Under the pieces are notes generated by a model that did not search any database, was not told the DNA's origin, and saw only the letters and a program-made list of their open reading frames with translations. The translations under genes and the position numbers were made by a program. From the NCBI GenBank assembly GCA_046160625.1, contig JBJXGZ010000071.1, positions 1-64,000 of the forward strand: a DNA stretch of 64,000 nucleotides, written 5' to 3'. Of the stretch, positions 42,230-50,565 are shown piece by piece (position 1 is the stretch's first letter; each line of letters opens with the position of its first letter). This DNA comes from M3007 sp046160625 (GTDB lineage: Bacteria; Bacteroidota; Bacteroidia; Chitinophagales; Saprospiraceae).

Positions 42230-44665
42230 CTATCTTACAACCGCCATCTTCCTTACAAACACCTGATTCTCAACCCAAACGCTGAGGCTGTACATTCCTG
42301 CCGGGCTTTGCGCCAGGTCAATCGAAAGGTTCAACTCGTCCGTTTCCAGGCTCGGATTTCTCCAAATTAATCGGCCAGCCACGTCGCGAATTTCGACACG
42401 GATGTTGGCTGTCTCGTGCATTTTAATCGAGAGTGAAGCCATACCTGTGGTAGGGTTTGGGGAGAGCAGGAATCGCTCAAACACTGCGACTTCTTCCGTA
42501 TCGGAGGTGGTATTGACGATGACAGTGCTTGTACTGGTACACCCCACAGCATCAGTTACAGTGACGGTGTATGTGCCACCCGCAAGGCCAGTCAGGTCTT
42601 TGGTCGTAGCGCCATTGCTCCACAAATAAGTGTATCCACCAGCGCCGCCTGATGCGGATAAGTTAATCGCGCCATTATTCGCGTTGGGCGCAGTTTCATT
42701 TATTACGTCAAAGGAAAGGACGATATCAGGAAAAAAAACGATGGTGATATTCGGGCTTTGAAAAACACAGCCTTTCGCATCAGAAACCTGCACGTTAACA
42801 GGCCCGGAAGCATCATAATTTGCACAAGCTCCGGTGTTCCCATTAGACCATAAATAGGTAAAAGGCGGTGTTCCTCCACTTGCATTCACACAAATTGTGA
42901 ATGATCCATTGCAGTCCACCGAAGCCGGACTAAATGTTGCCGAAAGAGGCTCTTGCTTGTAAACGATGGACTTGATAGGCCCGATCGCGTTGTTCGCATA
43001 CACTCCTCCACCCGGAGTGCTGACATTTTTAATGGCCCGGACTTGATAATATAGCGTATCAAGTATGGGGTTATTGTCCGTGTAAGTGGTGCCCGTAACC
43101 AGGTTGGTACTCAATCGAGTGTAAGGCCCGTCTTGGGAAAAGGCACGGTAAACATGATACCCCGCTACCGTATCCGCCGAGGCCGTCCAGCTGAGTTCGA
43201 CTTTTTGACAATTAGGGTCAGAAAGTGCCAGATTCGTTGCAGGTTTTACCACATGGGCGCGGAGTGTTGGGTCGCCTAACAAGGCCACGTGCGCGCCGCC
43301 TCTGCCAAAAGAGGTTGGGTATGCCGTGTTAAATTGCGAATTCATCGTTTCTTTCATACAATATCCAATGGTTTCGCCAGAAGCCAGTGCCTGATATAAA
43401 TGGTGCGGTCTGCCAGCCCAGGAGCAAGTCAGGATTCCACCGCGAGAAGCCAAAGCCGAGGGTATAAATGGATTGCTCTCAAAATCCCAGTCGCCAAAAT
43501 AGGAGCCGAAAAGGTTGGAAAAAACAATATTTATCGAGTCAGTGGCGAAGTTTGTGCTCGAACCTACGCCGCCTGCTCCATTGTAGTTACCACCGCCACA
43601 TCCATATCCCAGCAGGTAGGTCTGGGATTCGGTTCCGTCAAAAAAATCGGTTTCAACTATATTGCTTTCACCAACCAACGGGTAAGCATTCCGAAATCCA
43701 TTGGACCCAAAAGCTTCACCGCCGAAATACCCAAAATTGTCATCCACCAAAGCCTTGTTTTCCACTGTGTAATCCCCAATACGCCAACGGTGGTTTTTGT
43801 CCAGATACCTCTTCATCAGTCCGACCTGATCTGCGGCTCCGAAGGCGGCGGCATCAATGTTGCTGAAATCCACGCGGCCCATTTGCAGCTCTACGGTGCT
43901 GGGTAAAAAGCTTTGGTCAAATTTGCCATCGCCAGGTATGTTTTGGTTGGCCGCCCGGTTGGGTGCTACGTTATTCACTGTAACATCCGTCCAGATGCCG
44001 TTCATTTCCGCGTAATAAGCATCCGAGGGCCATGCACCTGTGTGGTCTGGGGAATGTCCGTCCCAAGCACTATTGCCTGAATACGGGACTGGAATATTGC
44101 CGAGCAAGAGCACCGCTTTTACGTTTGCCGGGTCTTCGTTGTAGGAAGCAAGGATTTGATTTTTAATGGATTGCACGGTTGAAGAAGGCCCGGTATGGAA
44201 AGGAATGGGCCACCAGCCGTCGCCGCGCAAATCGTTTTTCAAGCGAACAAGTTCTACGCCCAATGCGTCGGCAGTGATCGTATCTACGAAAATCAGGATT
44301 TTACCCCGGCTGTCCACGGGATTGGCATTAATGGCTACGTGTGCAAAACCATAAGCGCTGATATTGTTGAGGCTGCGAAGTATGGAGTATTCATAAATCT
44401 GCCCTTCCGTTACGCCGTTGTCTGTCACGGTGGTAAGATTTGAGTTGGACACATTGAGGACTTGTTGCCATGCAGAGCCCCCTTGCCCTTTTGTCCGGCG
44501 TCGAACGAGGAGGCCGGCGTTGCCAGGGTTGACCCAATTGAGCGTGACGCTGGCAGGGCCTACGGCGATGGTGGCAGAAAGTGGCACCGTAACATCTTTG
44601 GAGACTTGTGCCTTTACAGCATTGAATGACAACAAAAAAAGCAGGAGTGTAGCAAGAAACTTCAT
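42230..44665 (-). CDS. C25 (gingipain)-like T9SS surface protein with FN3 and SprB-like repeats
   Basis: The 811-residue protein has a signal peptide ending VKAQ (residue 20) and a first fibronectin-III-like domain. Residues about 130-475 resemble peptidase family C25: GKILIFVDTI, VKAVLLLGNIPVPYSG, PSDAYYAEMNG, MGRVDFSN, YLLGYGCGGGNY, GGILTCSWAG and the terminal HVALLGDPTLRAHV. I cannot identify the catalytic His/Cys pair with certainty, so activity is unproven. A second FN3 domain (about 480-570) is followed by two SprB-like repeats (about 572-725; GGTPPFTYLWSNGNTG and GGYTYLWSNGATTKDLTGL) and a T9SS sorting domain. SprB is the gliding adhesin, but these repeats occur in many T9SS proteins. 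Confidence 0.82.
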   Translation of the reverse strand: MKFLATLLLFLLSFNAVKAQVSKDVTVPLSATIAVGPASVTLNWVNPGNAGLLVRRRTKGQGGSAWQQVLNVSNSNLTTVTDNGVTEGQIYEYSILRSLNNISAYGFAHVAINANPVDSRGKILIFVDTITADALGVELVRLKNDLRGDGWWPIPFHTGPSSTVQSIKNQILASYNEDPANVKAVLLLGNIPVPYSGNSAWDGHSPDHTGAWPSDAYYAEMNGIWTDVTVNNVAPNRAANQNIPGDGKFDQSFLPSTVELQMGRVDFSNIDAAAFGAADQVGLMKRYLDKNHRWRIGDYTVENKALVDDNFGYFGGEAFGSNGFRNAYPLVGESNIVETDFFDGTESQTYLLGYGCGGGNYNGAGGVGSSTNFATDSINIVFSNLFGSYFGDWDFESNPFIPSALASRGGILTCSWAGRPHHLYQALASGETIGYCMKETMNSQFNTAYPTSFGRGGAHVALLGDPTLRAHVVKPATNLALSDPNCQKVELSWTASADTVAGYHVYRAFSQDGPYTRLSTNLVTGTTYTDNNPILDTLYYQVRAIKNVSTPGGGVYANNAIGPIKSIVYKQEPLSATFSPASVDCNGSFTICVNASGGTPPFTYLWSNGNTGACANYDASGPVNVQVSDAKGCVFQSPNITIVFFPDIVLSFDVINETAPNANNGAINLSASGGAGGYTYLWSNGATTKDLTGLAGGTYTVTVTDAVGCTSTSTVIVNTTSDTEEVAVFERFLLSPNPTTGMASLSIKMHETANIRVEIRDVAGRLIWRNPSLETDELNLSIDLAQSPAGMYSLSVWVENQVFVRKMAVVR

Positions 44666-44692
44666 GGAAAAGCGGTGGTGGTGAAAAAATGC

Positions 44693-44734
44693 TGGTCATT
44701 GACCCAATGACTATTAATGACCTAATGACGAATT
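44693..44734. repeat. Tandem AATGACCC-like octamers
   Basis: GGTCATTGACCCAATGAC is followed by TATTAATGACCTAATGACG. The unit is the same as that flanking the hairpin inside the giant surface-protein gene (56416-56478). It lies just upstream of the C25-like gene. Confidence 0.65.
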
Positions 44735-44833
44735 AGCCAGCAAGATTCAAAAAATTGAGTGAAATGCGCTTTTGAAGTGCAAGGAATTTGCCAATATGCA
44801 ACAAATTGAAGTCCGCTTCTGCCCTCCAGTGAC

Positions 44834-44977
44834 CCCAAGATTTGTCATACTGAAGGAACCCGTTCAAATCAAGTGCGCTTTGGACGGGTATTTGCACTTT
44901 TGAACACTCGGGAGGGCAAATTCTCGGCCTAAGCGCACTAGATTTGGACGGGTTCCGACAGAATGACCAGGCTTGGA
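44834..44977. repeat. Long imperfect palindrome (GGAACCCGTTCAAATC type)
   Basis: GGAACCCGTTCAAATCAAGT and GCGCTT (44855-44880) pair with AAGCGCACTAGATTTGGACG and GGTTCC (44931-44956). An outer, weaker pairing extends to CCAAGATTTGTCAT and ATGACCAGGCTTGG. The centre of about 50 bases is unpaired. It is unlike the octamer class because the arms are not tandem repeats. Confidence 0.85.
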
Positions 44978-45003
44978 TTAGTACTTAATGCCTATTTAAT
45001 ACC

Positions 45004-45042
45004 TATAAAAAAAGGCTGGCAATGCTTAAGCACGCCAGCCTC
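45004..45042 (-). terminator. Intrinsic terminator of the small lipoprotein gene
   Basis: On the minus strand AGGCTGGC and GCCAGCCT pair around a 13-base loop with inner GTGC-GCAT pairing and are followed by seven T residues. Confidence 0.82.
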
Positions 45043-45067
45043 TATTTTGCTAAAAATACAGGATCAA

Positions 45068-45520
45068 TTAGCAACCAGGTTTCACTTCACAGCAGCCGGT
45101 GGCGGGATTGAAAGTAATTCTGAAAACGCGTATTTCACTTGGCTTGATCGTGGCGACTATACCAGCGCATGTACCAGCAAAGATGCCGCAAGTGATGTTA
45201 GCACCAGTAGGATTCGTCAAAGTGATGGCATCGCTATTATTGAACTGGAACGCCACCGCATTACCTACAACAGTGGCGGAGGTGCTTGCAGCACCAGTAC
45301 ATGGATTGGCACAAACGTTAGGGCCATTATCAATACCACAGATAACAAGACCGTTGCCTTGGGCTATGTTGAGTGGGGAGCAAGGTGCAAAACGGTCTCC
45401 TACCTCTTGGTCTGTCGTAACAGGAACGGCTGTCACAACCTGCTCTTTTTGGCAGGAGTAAACAATAACGTTGGCAAGAATAAGGGCAACGAGGGCAGGA
45501 TAGAAAAGTGCTTTTTTCAT
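45068..45520 (-). CDS. Small cysteine-containing lipoprotein, unknown function
   Basis: From MKKALFYPALVAL (45520) the product has 150 residues; the frame upstream is not needed. The lipobox is VIVYSC (Cys23). The mature part has eight or more cysteines (APCSP, LVICG, NVCANPC, ITCGIFAGTC, GCCEVKPGC), suggesting several disulphides outside the cytoplasm. It is otherwise beta-rich and hydrophobic, with no charged active-site-like cluster, and I do not recognise a family. It is a single gene with its own terminator, flanked by 400 and 550 bases without genes. Confidence 0.7.
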   Translation of the reverse strand: MKKALFYPALVALILANVIVYSCQKEQVVTAVPVTTDQEVGDRFAPCSPLNIAQGNGLVICGIDNGPNVCANPCTGAASTSATVVGNAVAFQFNNSDAITLTNPTGANITCGIFAGTCAGIVATIKPSEIRVFRITFNPATGCCEVKPGC

Positions 45521-46070
45521 GTGTAAAATTGATTTAGAAATTGTGATGAAAAGATGGTGATCGCGCAATCATTGGGACAAAAGTGTGGCCATACCGCCCT
45601 AGGGAAAAAGGACAGTTTTGGCAGCTTATTCCAGAAAGAAAATGGATAATATGTCGAGGCCTATGTGTTAAAATCAAGCAAAAGGCCGCTTTTTTGCATC
45701 TAAACAGCAAAAGAGCATACTTAAAAACCGGACAGAAAAAGGCATGTTCTCCTGAACGGTAGCAGGATTTTTCAAATTGTTTGCGCTCTACAGCGCAAAG
45801 ATTAAATAAGTGTGCCGTGGCGACAGTCAGTCACCACGGCACCACCGTTATTCAATCCGAATTTCCGCCATACCATGTGTTGTCACCAAGCGCACAGCAG
45901 AGTGCGCATTTCAATTTTGGTTCTCGTGTTTCTGTGCTTGCTGAAAAAACCAAACACGGCTACAGGAATGAATGACATGCTTTAGTCAGCATGAGTCAAA
46001 AAATCGACGGGAAGGGTGCTTGAAACTGGAAAAGAATTTCAAAGCAAATAGGTGGCATTTTGCTAACATC
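45521..46070. other. Intergenic region with one GTGCCGTGG palindrome
   Basis: No gene is evident in 550 bases. GTGCCGTGG and CCACGGCAC (45812-45842) form a hairpin without a U-run on either side. A short plus-strand frame at 45781-45975 covers it but has no protein-like features. Confidence 0.5.
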
Positions 46071-46784
46071 TCACACCCCTAAAACATCCCCCATCCCATA
46101 CACCCCCCGCTTGCCTACCAACCATTGTGCCGCCAAAACAGCTCCTGTAGCAAAACCTGCACGCGAATATGCCTTGTGTTCAATGAGGATCTCGTCCACG
46201 GCGCTTTGCCAGCGAACCAGATGGGTGCCGGGGACTTCGCCCTCGCGAATAGCGGTGATGGGGATTTCATTAGAAGCTGGCACATTTGGTGCGAGCGACC
46301 AGCCTGCGTACCGGTCGGTATGCTCAATCAATTCGTTCACGAGTGTCAGGGCAGTGCCACTGGGCGCATCGAGTTTGTGGATGTGGTGGGTTTCGGTAAG
46401 GGAGGCGGAGTATTCTGGCCGGGAAGCCATGAGTTCGGCGAGTCGGCGGTTGATGGCAAAAAAGAGGTTTACCCCTACGCTGAAATTGGAGGCCCAAAGC
46501 ATGGCTCCATTATTGTCAAGACAAAAATTTTGGGCCTCGGGAAGCCGGTCGAGCCAGCCTGTAGTGCCGCTTACTACGGGCAAACCAGCGCGAAGGCAAT
46601 GCATCACATTGTCAAAAGCAGCCTCAGGCCGGGTGAATTCTATGGCGACATCTGCCTGGCGCAACAGGGTAGGGGCGGGAGTGTCGTTGCGGCCAATGCG
46701 CCACACGATTTCAATGCCTTGTTTTTCAGCGATTTGTTCAATCGCTTTACCCATTTTGCCGTAACCGAAGAGGCCTAGTTTCAT
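46071..46784 (-). CDS. dapB: 4-hydroxy-tetrahydrodipicolinate reductase
   Basis: The 237-residue enzyme reduces hydroxy-tetrahydrodipicolinate in the lysine/diaminopimelate pathway. It has the nucleotide-binding start MKLGLFGYGKMGKAIEQIA, the loop VVSGTTGWLDRL, ASNFSVGVNLFFAINRRLAELM and the catalytic motif ETHHIHKLDAPSGTALTL. It is shorter than E. coli DapB (273), as is typical for Bacteroidota. No other lysine genes are nearby. A fold-back element lies directly upstream of the start codon, so its promoter is either inside or beyond that element. Confidence 0.95.
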   Translation of the reverse strand: MKLGLFGYGKMGKAIEQIAEKQGIEIVWRIGRNDTPAPTLLRQADVAIEFTRPEAAFDNVMHCLRAGLPVVSGTTGWLDRLPEAQNFCLDNNGAMLWASNFSVGVNLFFAINRRLAELMASRPEYSASLTETHHIHKLDAPSGTALTLVNELIEHTDRYAGWSLAPNVPASNEIPITAIREGEVPGTHLVRWQSAVDEILIEHKAYSRAGFATGAVLAAQWLVGKRGVYGMGDVLGV

Positions 46785-46791
46785 GTGTATT

Positions 46792-46955
46792 TTTTTTGAC
46801 AGGATTTACAAGATAAACAGGATATATCGGCTTCGCCGACTCCGTGGCATGGATGTTTGTGGCAGATAATCGTTTGACAGAATAGTTAATCAATGATCGG
46901 AGCAAGTCGGCGAAGCCGACATATCCTGTTTATCTTGTAAATCCTGTCAAAAAAA
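46792..46955. repeat. Fold-back element, copy 2 (opposite orientation to 5263-5413)
   Basis: Arms 46792-46844 and 46898-46955 pair over about 50 bases (TTTTTTGACAGGATTTACAA and complement, with inner TCGGCTTCGCCGA). The centre (GGCATGGATGTTTGTGGCAG and on) is the approximate reverse complement of the centre of copy 1, showing that both derive from one element with a defined orientation. Confidence 0.88.
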
Positions 46956-47006
46956 TCGCTCATTGGCCAAGAAAGAATGTGAACACAACGTAGTTTTTGC
47001 GGGGAA

Positions 47007-47654
47007 TCAATCCTTCAAATGACCCACTTTAGCCGTCTTGTATTTTTCCTGTTGCACAAAACCACGCATGTTCTTTATCGTCTCTCGTGGGCCTACATCC
47101 AGGGCCATATTCACCAACCAGTCGGGCAAACTGCCGCCGGGATCGGAATAAATGTAATATTCCACATAAGTCCAGCCGCCGGGGCCGGGCAAAAGCGTCC
47201 AGGATGTGTGGGCATTGCGCATTCTTATCACTCCTTTGGTAGCCGGAATATAGTCTGGTTTGGCAATACTGGTAGCTGTAACGCGTCGGGTGATGGGGTC
47301 TTGTTCCATTTTAGAATGCACCACGATGTCGCGATCGTCTAAAGGCCAAGGGAAGTCCAGTTTGGAATAGTAGTAGGTTTCGTGATCCGAAACCTTTTTG
47401 AGTTCGCGGGATTCGGCTACTTTGTAACCCCATTTTGGGTAGTTGTCTACTTCTGAAAGAAGGGTGACGAGTCCAGAGAGGCTGACTTTGAGCGAGGTGA
47501 TGAGTTTCAATTCATAAACATCGGATGTTTTTCGGTAATAAACTTTGACTCCCTCTTTTTCATTTTTGAAAATCCACCCATCGGTGTTTTGGGCAAAAAG
47601 AAAATTTGGCAATAGCCATGTAAGGAGGAGGAACGTCAGGATTTGTTTCTGCAT
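47007..47654 (-). CDS. Secreted START-domain protein
   Basis: The 215-residue protein has a signal peptide ending NFLFAQ (residue 22). The rest fits a START/SRPBCC fold: GWIFKNEKEGVKVYYRKTSD, LVTLLSEVDNYPKWGYKVAESRELKKV, SKLDFPWPLDDRDIVVHSKMEQD, then a buried strand TSWTLLPGPGGWTYVEYYIYSDPGG and a long C-terminal helix. START domains bind lipids or other hydrophobic ligands. Exported versions are common in Bacteroidota, and their ligands are unknown. It is a single gene between the fold-back element and a 350-base gap. Confidence 0.9.
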   Translation of the reverse strand: MQKQILTFLLLTWLLPNFLFAQNTDGWIFKNEKEGVKVYYRKTSDVYELKLITSLKVSLSGLVTLLSEVDNYPKWGYKVAESRELKKVSDHETYYYSKLDFPWPLDDRDIVVHSKMEQDPITRRVTATSIAKPDYIPATKGVIRMRNAHTSWTLLPGPGGWTYVEYYIYSDPGGSLPDWLVNMALDVGPRETIKNMRGFVQQEKYKTAKVGHLKD

Positions 47655-47759
47655 AAAAATATACTAACTGGTGGTGAAAATGTGGTTAGGGCGATGAGAA
47701 GTTGATAGGTTTGGATTTCAGGCAATCAAAAAACAGCAATTCGCCAAAATCGTTGTAGA

Positions 47760-47845
47760 TGGAACACAGATGAAACGCTTTAGACACAGATTAATGATCA
47801 AATAAGATTGAAATCCGGGTCTAATCTGTGTCATCCGTGTTCCAC
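47760..47845. repeat. Fold-back element with ACACAGAT motifs
   Basis: TGGAACACAGATGA (47760-47773) and AGACACAGATTA (47782-47793) pair with TAATCTGTGTC (47822-47832) and TCATCCGTGTTCCA (47831-47844). It lies in the 350-base gap between the divergent START-domain and lysyl-oxidase-like genes. Nothing else is recognisable in that gap. Confidence 0.8.
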
Positions 47846-48004
47846 CTGCCAGATTAATCATACATCGAACTGCAAAAATGAGGCCGAGCCGGTCAATTGA
47901 CCCTCAACGACCAATTGTTTTTTTTCACGGCAGAAAGCCTCACTTGCCCCTTGTTTTGTACTTTCTTTGCAGTAGGGTTTTCCAAACATCCCTTTTCCCC
48001 ACGT

Positions 48005-50404
48005 ATGAAGTTATTACTACTTTTTCTTGCCTTCCTTTTTGGGTTTACGGATTTTCAAACCTCCGCTCAATGCCTTCCGGGCCAGGACGAAGTTCGGCTC
48101 GAAATCAACTCAGATTGGTATTACTTTGAATTATCCTGGACGGTTACAAACCTGGATGGCTCCGTAGTGTATGGTACCGGAACGTTACCAGATTCAACAA
48201 CCCATAATTTTTTCTATTGTGTGCCTCCCGATCAATGTGCTAGGTTTACTATTATTGACAATTCGGGGGACGGGTTTTTCCCGGATGGGTGGTATCGGAT
48301 TTTTGTGAACGACACCCTGGTATACACCAGCAAGACTGGAAGCTATTTTTCAGCCGAAACCGTGACTTTTAATTGTCCTCCAGGTACATCTTGCGTAAGC
48401 CCAATTTACCTCAGTCCTGGTTCAGGGTTTTCTCCCACAGCCGAAGAGGTCTGGTACAGTTTCACTCCGGCCGATACGGGTATGTATGTCATTTCTACCT
48501 GCGATGCCACTTGCCCCACCAAAATCTGGGTGTACGACCGTTGTGCGGGCATCTTTATTTCGGAAGATCAACTGGGTACGATTTACTATGCCGAAAATGG
48601 CTGCCCCAATGGGGCGGCTTCGGCACATCTTAATTTAGAGGCTGGAAAAGAATATTTCATCCGTATCCGCTACGAAATTGAAGGTTGCAGTACTGATCCA
48701 ATCCCTTACAACCTGGTTTATCTCGGGCCGCTGGTAGGCTGTATGGACCCTGCAGCTTGTAACTATGAACCACTTGCAACAGTAAGCAGCGACACCTGCA
48801 TATATCCCGGCAACCCGGATTGTCCGTATGCCCCTGACTTTGTAGTGAATGAAAGTATTTTGAACAGTTCGCTCCTGTTTTCCAGCATGGAAAACGCGAA
48901 CCCCTGTACCGTTGAGGAGGGTTGTATGCGCGGGCTTGGCACACGCTACCTTATTGAATTTACAACCTATATTTCAAACATCGGGGATGCTGATTACTAC
49001 ATTGGTACCCCACCGGTGGATGTCACCGAACCCTCCACACAGTTTGTATGGGATCCCTGCCACAACCATTGGCACTATATGGGCTACGCGGAATACATCC
49101 TCTTCAATTCAGCTGGCCAGCGTATTCCAATTGGAGCAAAGGCAGGTTTTTGTGTGCTCGACCTTGTGTGCGACCCCGGGATTATCGCCAAATTCAAATG
49201 CAATAATATGGGCATCACGGGAGGTTGTGGAGACGTATATGAAGTTGGCCTTCCTTGTCAGTGGATTGACATCACAGGGATTCCTGCTGACAATTACACG
49301 ATGGTCGTTCGGGTAAACTGGGACAAAAGTCCCGATAAGATTGGCCGTGTAGAAAAGCGTTACGATAACAATTGGGCGCAGGCTTGCTTCAATCTTTCAT
49401 ACGATGGAAACACGCCCGATGTGCTTTTTAATACCGACTCCTGCCAGCAGTTCACAGACTGCACCGGCGAAGTCTTTGGCAATGCACTCATTGACTGCAA
49501 CGGTGTCTGCAACGGCCCTGCCCTCATCGGCGATTGGAATCAGGACACCTTGCGCAACGAGGCAGATGTCTTGGATTATCTGCTTGCTTCTCTTGCAGAC
49601 AATGGCGTGAGCACACCCTGCAATGATCTGCACGAAGACGGAGAGATCAATGTGTTCGATGCTGCTTTGCTCCAGGAATGCAATATCCATGTCGATAGCC
49701 AGCAGCATTGGATTCAGCGTTTTCCTTGCCAATTCCCAACTGGTTTTCTGAATACTCAAGACCTGGTGACCATCCAGCCAGGAGCGGTTGATACCGTGGC
49801 AAAAACCTTTGATATCCAGATGGCCAACCCTTATCACGAGATCATGGCTTATGAGTTTTCGGTGAGCGGCCTTGTGATCGAATCTGTAGAAAACCTCGCG
49901 TCAGAGCATCATGTTGTACCGTTGTTCAATCCAGCCAATGGAAAAATACTGGCACTCGCTGATGACGAATCGAGCCTCCATAAGAACGTCACTCCGAACA
50001 CTTTTTTGCGGGTTCACTATTCCGCCTTGACGGACCACATGGTGTGCGTGTCTGAAATTACTGCAGTGGTGAACAATAAATACCAACAGAGCAATGCCAC
50101 ACTCGCTGACCCAAATTGCGTGCCTGTAACTTTTGTTGGGTTGAATGAACCTGGCCATGCGCCCTTTGCCGTATTCGTTCAGCCCAACCCGATGCGCGAA
50201 AACACAACCATTTTTTTTGAAAACAAAAACGCCGAACCAATGGCGTTCACGCTGACGGATTTGACGGGGCGTAAGGTTCGTTCGTTCAACGATTTAAGCG
50301 GCGAATCCATCAATATTGAACGGGGCACTCTACCCCAAGGCACCTACCTGTTTACCCTGCGCAGCAGCCGTGGCAGTGTGAGCGGAAAACTGGTGATGAT
50401 GTAA
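48005..50404 (+). CDS. T9SS-secreted lysyl-oxidase-like protein
   Basis: Started at MKLLLLFLAFLFGF (48005), giving a signal peptide and 799 residues. N-terminal beta domains (about 25-275) precede a lysyl oxidase-like domain (about 300-460). It keeps the copper site WDPCHNHWH (His353, His355, His357), the LTQ lysine context GAKAGFCVLD (Lys379) and the LTQ tyrosine context GDVYEVGLPCQWIDIT (Tyr412). In human LOX the equivalents are H292/H294/H296, K320 and Y355, with nearly identical spacing. A dockerin-like region (about 515-560, DWNQDTLRNEADVLDYLL), a cohesin-like domain (about 595-700) and a T9SS sorting domain (about 720-799) follow. It should oxidise primary amines outside the cell; the substrate is unknown. 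Confidence 0.85.
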   Translation: MKLLLLFLAFLFGFTDFQTSAQCLPGQDEVRLEINSDWYYFELSWTVTNLDGSVVYGTGTLPDSTTHNFFYCVPPDQCARFTIIDNSGDGFFPDGWYRIFVNDTLVYTSKTGSYFSAETVTFNCPPGTSCVSPIYLSPGSGFSPTAEEVWYSFTPADTGMYVISTCDATCPTKIWVYDRCAGIFISEDQLGTIYYAENGCPNGAASAHLNLEAGKEYFIRIRYEIEGCSTDPIPYNLVYLGPLVGCMDPAACNYEPLATVSSDTCIYPGNPDCPYAPDFVVNESILNSSLLFSSMENANPCTVEEGCMRGLGTRYLIEFTTYISNIGDADYYIGTPPVDVTEPSTQFVWDPCHNHWHYMGYAEYILFNSAGQRIPIGAKAGFCVLDLVCDPGIIAKFKCNNMGITGGCGDVYEVGLPCQWIDITGIPADNYTMVVRVNWDKSPDKIGRVEKRYDNNWAQACFNLSYDGNTPDVLFNTDSCQQFTDCTGEVFGNALIDCNGVCNGPALIGDWNQDTLRNEADVLDYLLASLADNGVSTPCNDLHEDGEINVFDAALLQECNIHVDSQQHWIQRFPCQFPTGFLNTQDLVTIQPGAVDTVAKTFDIQMANPYHEIMAYEFSVSGLVIESVENLASEHHVVPLFNPANGKILALADDESSLHKNVTPNTFLRVHYSALTDHMVCVSEITAVVNNKYQQSNATLADPNCVPVTFVGLNEPGHAPFAVFVQPNPMRENTTIFFENKNAEPMAFTLTDLTGRKVRSFNDLSGESINIERGTLPQGTYLFTLRSSRGSVSGKLVMM

Positions 50405-50405
50405 A

Positions 50406-50536
50406 TTTGGTTATTTGGGGATTTGGGGATTTGGTTATTTGGGGATTTGTTGTGCCAGAGCTGGGTAATGGTTCCTGCCTCAAAGACCTATTACCAAGCT
50501 CTGGCACAACAAATCCCCAAATCCCCAAATAACCAA
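50406..50536. repeat. Octamer-arm fold-back with TGTGCCAGAGCT core
   Basis: The left arm has ATTTGGTTATTTGGGG units to about 50448, then the core TTGTGCCAGAGCTGGGTAAT; the centre is CCTGCCTCAAAG. The right half mirrors it: ATTACCAAGCTCTGGCACAA and then AATCCCC / AATAACC units. It begins just after the stop codon of the lysyl-oxidase-like gene. Confidence 0.92.
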
Positions 50537-50565
50537 TAATAATTCATTTTCAAATCAACTTTCTT

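Noticed and set aside
45781..45975. Possible small gene in the gap before dapB
   Set aside because: It covers a GTGCCGTGG hairpin, has no ribosome-binding or protein-like features and no recognisable similarity.
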